Source: Streptomyces flaveus (GTDB lineage: Bacteria > Actinomycetota > Actinomycetes > Streptomycetales > Streptomycetaceae). From it: a DNA stretch of 64,000 bases. Below are positions 23,033-32,593 of the stretch, piece after piece; the stretch's first letter is position 1; each line of letters begins with the position of its first letter. The translations under genes and the position numbers were made by a program. The stretch spans positions 1 through 64,000 of the forward strand of contig NZ_BMPQ01000016.1 of assembly GCF_014647675.1 (NCBI RefSeq). The letters are read 5' to 3'. The notes beneath the pieces are model-generated. The model saw only the letters and a program-made list of their open reading frames with translations, did no database searches and had not been told where the DNA came from.

Positions 23033-25408
23033 GTGACGACACCCCTCGTAGGGTCCATCGAAGGCAGGATCGCCGAGGAGCTCGGCGTACGGGAGCGGCA
23101 GGTCAGGGCTGCCGTGGAGCTGCTCGACGGCGGTTCGACGGTGCCCTTCATCGCCCGCTACCGCAAGGAAGCGACCGAGATGCTCGACGACGCGCAGCTG
23201 CGCGCGCTCGAGGAGCGGCTGCGCTATCTGCGGGAGCTGGAGGAGCGGCGGACTGCGATCCTCGAGTCGGTGCGCGAGCAGGGCAAGCTCACCGACGAAC
23301 TGGAGGCGCGGATCCGCGGCGCCGAGACGAAGGCGCGCCTGGAGGACATCTATCTGCCGTTCAAGCCGAAGCGGCGGACGAAGGCGCAGATCGCGCGCGA
23401 GGCGGGTCTTGAGCCGCTGGCCGAGGGCCTGCTCGGCGATCCGACCGTCGATCCCCTGGCCGCGGCAGCGGCGTTCGTGGACGCCGACAAGGGCGTGGCC
23501 GATCCGCAGGCGGCCCTCGACGGTGCCCGCGCGATCCTCACCGAGCGGTTCTCGGAGGACGCCGACCTGATCGGCGAGCTGCGCGAGCGCATGTGGGTGC
23601 GCGGGCGGCTCGCGGCCAAGGTGCGGGAGGGCAAGGAGGAGGCGGGCGCCAAGTTCGCCGACTACTTCGACTTCGCCGAGCCCTTCACGGAGCTGCCCTC
23701 GCACCGCATCCTCGCCATGCTGCGCGGGGAGAAGGAGGAGGTCCTCGACCTCGTCCTGGAGCCCGAGGAGCCGACGGACGGTCCTTCCTCGTACGAGGGG
23801 ATGGTCGCGCACCGCTTCGGAATCACCGACCGGGGCCGCCCCGCCGACAAGTGGCTGCAGGACACGGTCCGTTGGGCCTGGCGCACCCGCATCCTCGTGC
23901 ACCTCGGCATCGACATGCGGATGCGGCTGCGGACGGCCGCCGAGGACGAGGCGGTCAACGTCTTCGCGGCGAACCTGCGCGACCTGCTGCTCGCCGCCCC
24001 GGCGGGCACGCGCACGACGCTGGGGCTCGACCCCGGTTTCCGTACGGGCGTGAAGGTGGCCGTCGTCGACGCGACCGGCAAGGTCGTCGCCACGGACGTC
24101 ATCTATCCGCACGTTCCGCAGAACAAGTGGGACGAGGCCGTCGCCAAGCTCGCGCGGCTCGCCAAGGAGCACGCGGTCGAGCTGGTCTCGATCGGCAACG
24201 GCACGGCGTCCCGGGAGACGGACAAGCTCGCCGGTGAACTCATCGCCAAGCACCCGGAGTTGAAGCTCACGAAGGTAATGGTGTCCGAGGCCGGCGCCTC
24301 CGTCTATTCGGCCTCGGCCTTCGCCTCGCAGGAGCTGCCCGGCATGGACGTGTCGCTGCGCGGCGCCGTCTCCATCGCGCGGCGCCTGCAGGACCCGCTC
24401 GCCGAGCTGGTGAAGATCGACCCGAAGTCGATCGGCGTCGGGCAGTACCAGCACGACCTGTCCGAGGTGAAGCTGTCACGGTCGCTGGACGCGGTGGTCG
24501 AGGACTGTGTGAACGGTGTCGGGGTGGACGTGAACACCGCCTCCACGCCGCTGCTCTCCCGGGTCTCCGGCATCACCTCCGGACTCGCGGAGAACATCGT
24601 GGCGCACCGCGACGCGAACGGCCCGTTCAAGTCGCGGTCAGAGCTGAAGAGCGTGGCGCGGCTGGGTCCGAAGGCGTACGAGCAGTGCGCGGGCTTCCTG
24701 CGGATCCGGGGCGGTGACGACCCGCTGGACGCGTCGAGCGTGCACCCGGAGGCGTATCCCGTGGTGCGGCGGATGGTGAAGACGGCGGGCAGTGAGGTGG
24801 CCTCGCTGGTCGGCAACACGAGTGTGCTGCGCTCGCTGAAGCCGACCGACTTCGTGGACGAGACGTTCGGTCTGCCGACGGTGACGGACATTCTGAAGGA
24901 GCTGGAGAAGCCGGGGCGTGACCCTCGCCCGGCCTTCAAGACGGCGACCTTCAAGGAGGGCGTGGAGAAGATCTCCGACCTGACGTCCGGGATGATCCTT
25001 GAGGGCGTTGTGACGAACGTGGCAGCGTTCGGAGCGTTCGTGGACGTCGGTGTCCACCAGGACGGCCTGGTGCACGTCTCCGCGATGTCCAAGACGTTCG
25101 TCAAGGATCCGCGTGACGTCGTGAAGTCCGGCGACATCGTCAAGGTGAAGGTCCTCGAGGTCGACATTCCGCGCAAGCGGATCTCGCTGACGCTGCGGCT
25201 GGAGGACGAGGCTGCGCCTAAGGAAGCGCGCGGTGGGGGGCGTCCGCAGCGTGGCGGGCGGGCGCCGCAGCAGCAGCGTGGGCAGCAGCAGGGGCGCGGT
25301 GGGGGCGGGTCTCGGCAGGCGTCCCCGCCCCCCGGCAACAGCGCCATGGCGGATGCGCTGCGGCGGGCGGGGTTGGTTGACCCTAAGGGGGGTCGGGGGC
25401 GGGGGTGA
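23033..25408 (+). CDS. tex: Tex family S1 RNA-binding transcription accessory protein
   Basis: Tex is a nucleic-acid-binding protein acting on RNA polymerase or transcripts. The 791-aa protein has the Tex N-terminal helical region (VPFIARYRKEATEMLDDAQL near 44), the YqgF/RNase H-like domain (TTLGLDPGFRTGVKVAVVDA near 330) and helix-hairpin-helix units (VSGITSGLAENIVAHRDANG near 513). A C-terminal S1 domain follows (EGVVTNVAAFGAFVDVGVHQ near 660). The last 60 residues are a Gly/Arg/Gln-rich tail that could add RNA affinity. Starts at GTG 23033. It stands alone. Confidence 0.96.
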   Translation: MTTPLVGSIEGRIAEELGVRERQVRAAVELLDGGSTVPFIARYRKEATEMLDDAQLRALEERLRYLRELEERRTAILESVREQGKLTDELEARIRGAETKARLEDIYLPFKPKRRTKAQIAREAGLEPLAEGLLGDPTVDPLAAAAAFVDADKGVADPQAALDGARAILTERFSEDADLIGELRERMWVRGRLAAKVREGKEEAGAKFADYFDFAEPFTELPSHRILAMLRGEKEEVLDLVLEPEEPTDGPSSYEGMVAHRFGITDRGRPADKWLQDTVRWAWRTRILVHLGIDMRMRLRTAAEDEAVNVFAANLRDLLLAAPAGTRTTLGLDPGFRTGVKVAVVDATGKVVATDVIYPHVPQNKWDEAVAKLARLAKEHAVELVSIGNGTASRETDKLAGELIAKHPELKLTKVMVSEAGASVYSASAFASQELPGMDVSLRGAVSIARRLQDPLAELVKIDPKSIGVGQYQHDLSEVKLSRSLDAVVEDCVNGVGVDVNTASTPLLSRVSGITSGLAENIVAHRDANGPFKSRSELKSVARLGPKAYEQCAGFLRIRGGDDPLDASSVHPEAYPVVRRMVKTAGSEVASLVGNTSVLRSLKPTDFVDETFGLPTVTDILKELEKPGRDPRPAFKTATFKEGVEKISDLTSGMILEGVVTNVAAFGAFVDVGVHQDGLVHVSAMSKTFVKDPRDVVKSGDIVKVKVLEVDIPRKRISLTLRLEDEAAPKEARGGGRPQRGGRAPQQQRGQQQGRGGGGSRQASPPPGNSAMADALRRAGLVDPKGGRGRG

Positions 25409-25514
25409 GCCCCGTGGGGGTGGGTGAGGGGTTTTCTTTCCCCAGGCCCGCCCCTTCCCGAAACTGGGGGCTGCGCCCCCAGGCCCCCAGGGGGTGGTGG
25501 GTGACAGTCGTGTC

Positions 25515-25585
25515 GCGGCTGCGGGTGCGTCGTGGCTGGTCGCGCAGTTCCCCGCGCCCCTGCGGGGCGCCCCCTGGCGAGGCGC
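25515..25585. repeat. dispersed intergenic repeat, copy E (inverted)
   Basis: Contains GTGGCTGGTCGCGCAGTTCC followed by CCGCGCCCCTGCGGGGCGCC, the reverse-oriented form of the repeat at 17687, 30692 and 56935. It lies between tex and the serine hydrolase gene. Confidence 0.8.
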
Positions 25586-25691
25586 CCCGCAGGCCGTTGG
25601 GCCGAGTGCAGTAGCAGGAGCGGCTGGTCGGGTCCCGGCGAGTGACGCTGGACGCCCAGTCCGGGTGCCCGCTGCCATTCAGGGAGAGCCG

Positions 25692-26885
25692 ATGCCATCT
25701 TCCGCCCCGCCCCGTCGCCGTTCCCCGCTTGAGCCCCGCCTGGGCGCGGCCTTCCTCATCGCTGCCTGTCTGGCCTTGCTGGCCCCTGCCGCCGGTGCCT
25801 CCACGCCGCCAGGACCGGACCCCCGAGGCTCACTCCAGGACCAGCTGGAGGAGCTGGTCCGCACGCCGGGCGGGCCGCCCGGTGTCATCGCCGTCCTGCG
25901 CGACGGCAGGGGCAGCCGGGTCGTCCGGGCCGGCGTCGCGGACCTGGCGACCGGCCGCAGGCCCGACCCTGACGACCACATGCGCATCGCCAGTGCGGCC
26001 AAGGCGCTCAGCGGCGCGGTGGCGCTGTCCCTCGTCGACCGCCACGAACTAAGTCTGGACGACACCCTGCGGGAGCGGCTGCCCCGCCTGCCCGAGGCAT
26101 GGGGCGCCGTGACGCTGCGCCAGCTGCTGAACCACACCAGCGGCCTGCCCGACTACTCGCAGGCCCCGGCGTTCGTGCAGACCGTTCAGGCCGACCCCCG
26201 GCACCGCTTCGACTCCCGACGGCTGCTCGACTACGTCGCCGACCAGCCGCTGCGCTTCCGACCCGGCTCCCAGTACCAGTACTCCAACTCCGACAACATC
26301 GCCGTCGCCCTGATGGCGGAAGCGGCGACCGGTACACCGTACGAGCGTCTGCTGCGCGAGCTGGTGTATCGGCCGCTGGGCCTGCGCGACACGAGCCTGC
26401 CGCAGGGCCACCGGATGCCGAGACCCTATCTGCACGGCTACGACGTGAGCCCGCCCGAACCGCCGGAGGACGTCAGCGAGGTCCTCGGCATGTCCGGTGT
26501 GTGGGCTTCGGGCGGCATCGTCTCCACGCCCGCCGACGCGACCCGCTTCATCCGCGGCTATGCAGGAGGCCGGCTGTACGGCCACCACGTCGTACGCGAG
26601 CAGAGGCGCTGGATCCCCGGGGCAGCGTCCGAGCCCGCCGGGCCGGGGCATAACGACGCGGGACTCGCGATCTTCCGGTACACGACCCGGTGCGGGGTGG
26701 TGCTGGGGCATACCGGCAACACTCTCGGTTACACGCAGCTGATCGCGGCCACGCCGGACGGGCGCCGGTCGCTGACCTTCTCCGCCACCACTCAGATCAA
26801 CCAAACCCTGAAGCCCGATCTGCTGCGGAAACTGCGCACCGTCCAGGAGAACTTCGTCTGTGCGCTGCTGCGCCCCAGGGGCTGA
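25692..26885 (+). CDS. secreted serine hydrolase, class C beta-lactamase/DD-peptidase family
   Basis: The 397-aa protein starts with a basic N-terminus and hydrophobic core (LGAAFLIAACLALLAPAAGA, 17-36), a signal peptide. The catalytic SXXK is SAAK at 101-104, the YXN motif YSN at 197-199 and the third motif HTG in VLGHTGNTLGY near 345. This is the D-alanyl-D-alanine carboxypeptidase/esterase-like branch, so a cell-wall or esterase role outside the cell is likely. ATG 25692 has GGGAG 7 bp upstream. It converges with an ABC-F gene with a 4-bp gap. Confidence 0.9.
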   Translation: MPSSAPPRRRSPLEPRLGAAFLIAACLALLAPAAGASTPPGPDPRGSLQDQLEELVRTPGGPPGVIAVLRDGRGSRVVRAGVADLATGRRPDPDDHMRIASAAKALSGAVALSLVDRHELSLDDTLRERLPRLPEAWGAVTLRQLLNHTSGLPDYSQAPAFVQTVQADPRHRFDSRRLLDYVADQPLRFRPGSQYQYSNSDNIAVALMAEAATGTPYERLLRELVYRPLGLRDTSLPQGHRMPRPYLHGYDVSPPEPPEDVSEVLGMSGVWASGGIVSTPADATRFIRGYAGGRLYGHHVVREQRRWIPGAASEPAGPGHNDAGLAIFRYTTRCGVVLGHTGNTLGYTQLIAATPDGRRSLTFSATTQINQTLKPDLLRKLRTVQENFVCALLRPRG

Positions 26886-26889
26886 CGCC

Positions 26890-28530
26890 TCAGCGTTCCG
26901 TCACCTTGCCGCCTGCGACCTCCAGGCGGCGGGTGACGTGGACCGCGTCCAGCATGCGCCGGTCGTGGGTGACCAGGAGCAGCGTGCCCTCGTACGAGTC
27001 GAGCGCTGATTCCAGTTGTTCGATGGCCGGCAGGTCGAGGTGGTTGGTGGGTTCGTCCAGGACCAGGAGGTTGACGCCTCGGCCCTGGAGGAGGGCCAGG
27101 GCGGCGCGGGTGCGTTCGCCGGGTGACAGGGTGGCTGCCGGTCGCAGGACGTGGTGCGAGGTGAGGCCGAACTTGGCCAGGAGGGTGCGGACCTCGGCCG
27201 GTTCGGTGTCCGGGACCGCCGTGCAGAACGCGTCCAGGACGGACTCGGAGCCGTAGAACAGTTGGCGGGCCTGGTCGACCTCACCGACCAGGACGCCGGA
27301 GCCCAGGGAGGCATGGCCCGCGTCCACGGGTACGCGTCCCAGCAGGGCGGCCAGCAGCGTGGACTTGCCCGCGCCGTTGGCGCCGGTGACGGCCACCCGG
27401 TCCGCCCAGTCGATCTGCAACGACACCGGGCCGAACACGAAGTCGCCTCGTCGTACCTCCGCGTCGCGCAGGGTGGCGACCACAGCGCCCGATCGGGGGG
27501 CCGCCGCGATCTCCATGCGCAGCTCCCACTCCTTGCGCGGCTCCTCGACAACATCGAGCCGTTCGATCATGCGCTGGGTCTGCCGGGCCTTCGCGGCCTG
27601 CTTCTCACTGGCCTCGCTACGGAACTTGCGGCCGATCTTGTCGTTGTCGTTGCTCGCCTTGCGCCGGGCGTTCTTGACGCCCTTGTCCATCCAGGAGCGC
27701 TGCATCTGGGCCCGCCCTTCGAGCGCGGACCGCTTGTCGGCGTACTCCTCGTAGTCCTCGCGGGCGTGCCGGCGCGCGACGTCCCGTTCCTCCAGATACG
27801 CCTCGTATCCGCCGCCGTACAGCCTGATCTGCTGCTGTGCAAGGTCGAGTTCGAGGACCTTGGTGACGGTGCGGGTGAGGAACTCGCGGTCGTGGCTGAC
27901 GACGACCGTGCCTGCGCGGAGACCGGAGACGAAGCGTTCCAGGCGTTCGAGGCCGTCCAGGTCGAGGTCGTTGGTGGGCTCGTCGAGGAGGAAGACGTCG
28001 TAGCGGGAGAGGAGGAGGGAGGCGAGTCCGGCGCGGGCCGCCTGGCCGCCTGAGAGCGCGGTCATGGGCTGGTTCAGGTCGACGCCGAGGCCGAGCGAGT
28101 CCGCGACCTGGTCGGCTCGTTCGTCCAGGTCGGCGCCGCCGAGGTCGAGCCAGCGCTCCAGGCTCGTCGCGTACGCGTCGTCCGCGCCCGGTGCCCCGTC
28201 GACGAGCGCCTGCGTCGCCTCGTCCATCACACGCTGGGCCTCTGCCACACCGGTGCGGCGGGCCAGAAACTCCCGTACGGTCTCGCCCGGCCGGCGTTCC
28301 GGTTCCTGCGGCAGATGCCCGACGGTGGCGGTCGGCGGGGAGAGCCGCAGCTCGCCCTGCTCGGGTTTCAGCAGCCCGGCGAGCATGCGCAGCAGCGTGG
28401 ACTTGCCCGCGCCGTTGGCACCGACAAGACCGATCACATCGCCGGGCGCGACAACGAGATCGAGCCCGGAGAAGAGCGAGCGGTCACCGTGACCGGCGGC
28501 GAGGTTCTTTGCGACGAGGGTGGCAGTCAT
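26890..28530 (-). CDS. ABC-F family ATPase (translation factor/ribosome protection type)
   Basis: The 546-aa soluble protein has two ABC domains joined by a charged linker and no membrane segments. Walker A copies are GANGAGKST (37-45 and about 387), the signatures are LSGGQAARAG and the variant LSPGERTRAA, and Walker B copies end DEPTNDLDL and DEPTNHLDL. The inter-domain linker is rich in Arg/Lys/Glu (YEEYADKRSALEGRAQMQRS). ABC-F proteins act on the ribosome E site; some confer antibiotic resistance. This one is monocistronic, so whether it is for resistance or housekeeping is open. Confidence 0.9.
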   Translation of the reverse strand: MTATLVAKNLAAGHGDRSLFSGLDLVVAPGDVIGLVGANGAGKSTLLRMLAGLLKPEQGELRLSPPTATVGHLPQEPERRPGETVREFLARRTGVAEAQRVMDEATQALVDGAPGADDAYATSLERWLDLGGADLDERADQVADSLGLGVDLNQPMTALSGGQAARAGLASLLLSRYDVFLLDEPTNDLDLDGLERLERFVSGLRAGTVVVSHDREFLTRTVTKVLELDLAQQQIRLYGGGYEAYLEERDVARRHAREDYEEYADKRSALEGRAQMQRSWMDKGVKNARRKASNDNDKIGRKFRSEASEKQAAKARQTQRMIERLDVVEEPRKEWELRMEIAAAPRSGAVVATLRDAEVRRGDFVFGPVSLQIDWADRVAVTGANGAGKSTLLAALLGRVPVDAGHASLGSGVLVGEVDQARQLFYGSESVLDAFCTAVPDTEPAEVRTLLAKFGLTSHHVLRPAATLSPGERTRAALALLQGRGVNLLVLDEPTNHLDLPAIEQLESALDSYEGTLLLVTHDRRMLDAVHVTRRLEVAGGKVTER

Positions 28531-28638
28531 CAGGCGCTGATCCTAATCGCCCGCCCAGGAGACGGGCGCCAGGATTTTCCGCGCCCATGGCCGCCTCCGA
28601 GACAGCGCGTCCCACGGACCACCGCACCACCCCGCCCC

Positions 28639-29658
28639 TCAGCCCCCCATCGCCTCCACCAGCACACCCCCCGAAGTCCGCGCCACGATGAAGGACTCCC
28701 CCTTCGTCGCCTTCGCGTCCAGCGCGAGCCGGTGCTCCCCCGCTTCCAGCACCCCGTCGAAGACCTCGTACGCGTGCGTGCGGTACAGCCGGTCCAGGCG
28801 GTACGCGGTCAGCTGGACCCGGCACGGGGACGTGACCTCGACGCCCGCCGCGCCGTCCGCGGCGACGAGGCGGGTGAGGCGGCGCTGCTCCCGGGGGCTG
28901 CGGTCCAGGGCGTGCTCGATCTGGGCTACGAGGAGCGGGACGATCGGGGCGAGCCCGTCGACATACGAGACGTCGACACCGGCGCGCTCGAAGGACTGGC
29001 GTACGGCGGCACGTTCCTGCTCGCTGACATCGCGGCCGAAGGCGACGGCGCCGTACGTGCGCAGCTCTTCGTCGGAGACTTCGGCGGCGTCCCGGGTGAT
29101 CTCGGCGCCGATACCGATGATGCGCAGGGCGGCGGCGAGCTTCGCGAGGACGGCGACGCGGGCGCCGATCAGCAGCACCCGACGGCGCTCGCCACCGGCG
29201 TCGCTGAGCAGGGAACCCAGCGCGGCGCGGTACTCGGCGCCGTGGAAACGGAACGGGCCGATGCCGTGGTAACCGTTGAGCTCCAGATCCGCCCGCTCGT
29301 CGGTCTGCCAGGCGAAGTCGCGCCACACATAGTCGTCGCCGAGCTTCTCGATCACGGCGGTGACGGCACCGCAGGCGAGGTCCTCGCACTCGGGGCAGCC
29401 GTAGATGACGTAGCGGCCGCCCGCCAAGGGGGCGTCGGCTTCCAGGAGGAGACTGCGTACCTGCGCGCTGAAGATCGCGGGTGGTATGTCGGAGGCGAGA
29501 GGGGAGACGGCATCGAGGTCGGAGAGCTGGAACAGCAGCGGCCGCCCGTCGACGATGAAGTCCACGAAATCCCGGTGCACTTGGTAGTCACCGTTGGCAA
29601 GGACTCCACCGGCGCGCATGGCCGGTGCCAGGCCGAAGGTCGCGTACTCGGCAGACAT
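28639..29658 (-). CDS. conserved actinobacterial protein of unknown function with CX2CX4C cluster
   Basis: The 339-aa protein starts MSAEYATFGLAPAMRAGGVL. The first half contains YGCPECEDLACGAVTAVIEK, a CX2CX4C group that could bind metal, and DYVWRDFAWQT. The second half begins like a nucleotide-binding or response-type fold (RRRVLLIGARVAVLAKLAAA). Similar Streptomyces proteins are sometimes labelled oxidoreductase, but I see no clear cofactor motif. No ribosome site is seen; GATACT lies 6 bp before the ATG. It shares a 66-bp divergent promoter with a D-amino-acid oxidase gene. Confidence 0.7.
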   Translation of the reverse strand: MSAEYATFGLAPAMRAGGVLANGDYQVHRDFVDFIVDGRPLLFQLSDLDAVSPLASDIPPAIFSAQVRSLLLEADAPLAGGRYVIYGCPECEDLACGAVTAVIEKLGDDYVWRDFAWQTDERADLELNGYHGIGPFRFHGAEYRAALGSLLSDAGGERRRVLLIGARVAVLAKLAAALRIIGIGAEITRDAAEVSDEELRTYGAVAFGRDVSEQERAAVRQSFERAGVDVSYVDGLAPIVPLLVAQIEHALDRSPREQRRLTRLVAADGAAGVEVTSPCRVQLTAYRLDRLYRTHAYEVFDGVLEAGEHRLALDAKATKGESFIVARTSGGVLVEAMGG

Positions 29659-29664
29659 GCTGTG

Positions 29665-29670
29665 AGTATC
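29665..29670 (-). promoter_or_regulatory. -10-like hexamer, probable leaderless start
   Basis: On the minus strand GATACT stands 6 bp before the ATG at 29658. It faces the plus-strand TAGCGT at 29713-29718, so both promoters share about 66 bp. Confidence 0.4.
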
Positions 29671-29712
29671 CCCAGACTGCGGGTGTTCTGAGCACGGCAT
29701 GACAGATTCCGT

Positions 29713-29718
29713 TAGCGT
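29713..29718 (+). promoter_or_regulatory. -10-like hexamer, probable leaderless start of the D-amino-acid oxidase gene
   Basis: TAGCGT lies 6 bp upstream of the GTG start at 29725, with no ribosome site between. Confidence 0.45.
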
Positions 29719-29724
29719 CCGGCT

Positions 29725-30672
29725 GTGAACAGTGAGCTGAACGATGACGTGATCGTGGTCGGCTGCGGTGTCGTGGGACTCACGACGGCCGTCGTCCTCG
29801 CGGAGAGCGGCAGGCGGGTCCGGATCTGGGCGCGGGAGCCCGCCGAGCGGACCACCTCGGCCGTTGCGGGCGCGCTGTGGTGGCCGTACCGGATCGAGCC
29901 GGAGGTGCTCGTCGGTGAGTGGGCGCTGCAATCACTGTCCGTGTACGAGGAGTTGGCGGCGCGGCCCGAGGAGACGGGCGTACGCATGGTCGAGGGCGTA
30001 CACGGTGAGACGGTGCTGGACGGGCTCGGGTCGTGGGCCGCACGGGTGCCGGGACTGCGGGCGGCGACGGCGGGCGAGTACGCGGGGGTGGGGTTGTGGG
30101 CGCGGCTGCCGCTGATCGACATGCCCGTGCATCTGGCCTGGCTGCGCGAGCGGTTCGTGCGGGCCGGCGGGACGGTCGAGGAGCGGTACGTCACGGATCT
30201 CGCGGAGGTCCCGGCTCCGGTCGTCGTCAACTGCACGGGACTTGGCGCACGGGAACTCGTACCGGATCCGGGGATGCGGCCCGTGCGGGGGCAGTTGGTC
30301 GTCGTGGAGAACCCCGGAGTGACCACCTGGCTGACCTCGGGGGAATCCGACACCAAGGCGACGTACTTCTTTCCGCAGCCGGGCGGACTGATCCTGGGCG
30401 GGACCACGGAAGAGGACGACTGGTCCCTGACACCCGATCCGGCCGTGGCCGAAGCGATCGTACGGCGGTGCGCCGCCCTGCGGCCGGAGATCGCCGGGGC
30501 CCGGATCATCGACCACCGGGTGGGCCTGCGGCCGGCCCGCGACGCGGTACGGCTGGAGCGTGAACTCCTGCCCGACGGCCGGGTGTTGGTGCACAACTAC
30601 GGGCACGGCGGGGCGGGTATCACCGTGGCGTGGGGCTGCGCACGGGAGGCGGCGGGCCTCGCCTCCCGCTGA
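29725..30672 (+). CDS. D-amino-acid oxidase (FAD)
   Basis: The 315-aa flavoprotein oxidatively deaminates D-amino acids to keto acids, ammonia and peroxide. The FAD-binding VVGCGVVGLTTAVVLAESG is at 11-29, TTSAVAGALWWPYRIEP at 43-59 resembles the DAAO flavin-site region, and the C-terminal signature VLVHNYGHGGAGITVAWGCA is intact near 288. The GTG start is taken at 29725, with leaderless-type spacing. It might recycle D-Ala or D-Glu from the cell wall. A dispersed repeat follows the stop. Confidence 0.93.
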   Translation: MNSELNDDVIVVGCGVVGLTTAVVLAESGRRVRIWAREPAERTTSAVAGALWWPYRIEPEVLVGEWALQSLSVYEELAARPEETGVRMVEGVHGETVLDGLGSWAARVPGLRAATAGEYAGVGLWARLPLIDMPVHLAWLRERFVRAGGTVEERYVTDLAEVPAPVVVNCTGLGARELVPDPGMRPVRGQLVVVENPGVTTWLTSGESDTKATYFFPQPGGLILGGTTEEDDWSLTPDPAVAEAIVRRCAALRPEIAGARIIDHRVGLRPARDAVRLERELLPDGRVLVHNYGHGGAGITVAWGCAREAAGLASR

Positions 30673-30691
30673 CGCGGTCCGGTGCGGTACC

Positions 30692-30775
30692 GCGCCCCTG
30701 AAGGAGGCCGCAGGCCTTCCTTCAGGGGCGCGGGGAACTGCGCGAGCAACCACAACGAACACGCAGCTTCAAACC
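30692..30775. repeat. dispersed intergenic repeat, copy B
   Basis: A long hairpin (GCGCCCCTGAAGGAGGCC pairing with GGCCTTCCTTCAGGGGCGC, one bulge) occupies 30692-30731, followed by GGGGAACTGCGCGAGCAACC and ACGCAGCTTC. It lies between convergent genes (D-amino-acid oxidase and BCCT transporter), where it could end transcription from both sides. Confidence 0.8.
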
Positions 30776-30792
30776 GCGCCCCAAGCGGAGCG

Positions 30793-32502
30793 CTAACGGT
30801 GCTCGTGCCCGAGCGGGTCCCCTTCCGTATCGGTGCCGGGACCGGGACCGACACGGATCCCGAAGTCGCCGTCGTACTGCTTGTGGCCCTCGATCACCGC
30901 GAGCTCGACGGCCTCGGAACCCATCGCGCTGCGCACGATGACCGGGTCCTGGCGCAGATCGCGCATCAGGGCGAAACACATCCCGATCATGACAAGGACG
31001 AAGGGCGCGGCGGCGAGGATCGTGAGGTTCTGCAGGCCGGCGAGCGCATCGCCCTTGCCGCTGCCGATGAGCAGCATGATCGCGGCGACGGCCCCGGTCA
31101 CGACACCCCAGAACACCACGACGAGACGGCCGGGTTCGAGGGCCCCCTTCTGGGAGAGCGTGCCCATCACGATGGACGCGGCGTCGGCTCCGGAGACGAA
31201 GAAGATGCCGACCAGGATCATCACGAGCAGGCTGGTGACCGTCGCGATGGGGTACTCCTGCAGGACGCCGAAGAGCTGGCCCTCGGGCGTTGCCTCTTCG
31301 CCGAGCCGGTCGGCCTCCTGCAGCTTCATCGCCGAACCGCCGAAGACCGCGAACCAGACGAGAGAGACGGTGCTCGGTACGAGGATGACGCCGCCGACGA
31401 ACTGCCGGATGGTCCGGCCACGGCTGATGCGGGCGATGAACATGCCGACGAACGGCGTCCAGGAGATCCACCACGCCCAGTAGAAGACCGTCCAGCCGCT
31501 CAGCCAGTCCGCGACTCCTTCGCCGCCGCTGGCTTCGGTGCGCCCTGCGAGCTGCGGCAGGTCACCCAGGAAGGAGAAGACCGAGGTGGGCAGCAGATCG
31601 AGGACGATGACGGTCGGGCCTGCGATGAACACGAACACGGCGAGCACCAGCGCCAGCACCATATTGGTGTTGGACAGCCATTGGATGCCGCGCTCGACGC
31701 CCGAGACGGCCGAGGCGACGAAGGCCAGCGTCAGTACGGCGATGATGGTGACGAGCAGTGCGGTGCTCGCCTTGTCCAACCAGTCCAGCTCTGTGAGTCC
31801 GGAGCCGATCTGGAGCGCGCCGAGGCCCAGCGAGGTCGCGGAGCCGAAGACGGTGGCGATGATCGCGAGGATGTCGATCGCCCGGCCCGGGTGGCCGTTC
31901 GCGTGCTTCTCACCGATGAGCGGGGTGAACACCGCGCTGATCGTCTGGCGCCGGCGTTTACGGAAGGTGCTGTAGGCGATGGCGAGGCCGACCACCGCGT
32001 AGATCGCCCACGGGTGCAGGGTCCAGTGGAAGAGGGTGGTGGCCATCGCCGTCTCCATGCGCTCCGCGGAGTCGGCGGGGCTGGTGCCCGGCGGGGGTGT
32101 GGTGTAGTGCGACAGCGGCTCGCTCACACCGTAGAACATCAGGCCGATGCCCATACCGGCGCTGAACATCATCGCGACCCAGGACACGGTGCGGAACTCG
32201 GGCTCCTCGCCCTCGGTGCCCAGGTGGATCCTGCCGTAGCGGCTGGCCGCCAGCCAGAGCGCGAAAACGACGAAACCGGAGGCGGCGAGCACGAAGGCCC
32301 AACCGCCGTTGTGCATCAGGCCGTCGAGCATCTTGGTCGAGGCGCTCTCCAGGGAGTCGGTGGCGACCGCGCCCCAGATCACGAAGGCCACGGTGAGCGC
32401 TGCGGTGACGCCGAACACCACACGGTCGGTTTCGTGGCCGGGGCCGCCCGGGACGTCCGAAGGACTTCCCGAGCCTCCCCTCTTCTTCAGGTCTTCAGTC
32501 AT
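30793..32502 (-). CDS. BCCT family betaine/choline/carnitine transporter
   Basis: The 569-aa membrane protein is predicted to import a compatible solute such as glycine betaine, driven by Na+ or H+. About twelve membrane segments are visible, with the BCCT features GMGIGLMFYGVSEPL near 122 and the Trp-rich segment FYWAWWISWTPFVGMF near 345. The ATG at 32502 (MTEDLKKRGGSG) is preferred to the GTG at 32538. A short acidic C-terminus (DTEGDPLGHEHR) ends the protein. Substrate specificity and osmotic regulation cannot be read directly. Confidence 0.93.
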   Translation of the reverse strand: MTEDLKKRGGSGSPSDVPGGPGHETDRVVFGVTAALTVAFVIWGAVATDSLESASTKMLDGLMHNGGWAFVLAASGFVVFALWLAASRYGRIHLGTEGEEPEFRTVSWVAMMFSAGMGIGLMFYGVSEPLSHYTTPPPGTSPADSAERMETAMATTLFHWTLHPWAIYAVVGLAIAYSTFRKRRRQTISAVFTPLIGEKHANGHPGRAIDILAIIATVFGSATSLGLGALQIGSGLTELDWLDKASTALLVTIIAVLTLAFVASAVSGVERGIQWLSNTNMVLALVLAVFVFIAGPTVIVLDLLPTSVFSFLGDLPQLAGRTEASGGEGVADWLSGWTVFYWAWWISWTPFVGMFIARISRGRTIRQFVGGVILVPSTVSLVWFAVFGGSAMKLQEADRLGEEATPEGQLFGVLQEYPIATVTSLLVMILVGIFFVSGADAASIVMGTLSQKGALEPGRLVVVFWGVVTGAVAAIMLLIGSGKGDALAGLQNLTILAAAPFVLVMIGMCFALMRDLRQDPVIVRSAMGSEAVELAVIEGHKQYDGDFGIRVGPGPGTDTEGDPLGHEHR

Positions 32503-32593
32503 CGGCGGCACCTTCCCCTGGAGGCCGAACGGAAACACTTGTTCCTGGTTGCGCCCCTAGGAACTACCACAGGTGCCGCCGATCTCAACCCTT

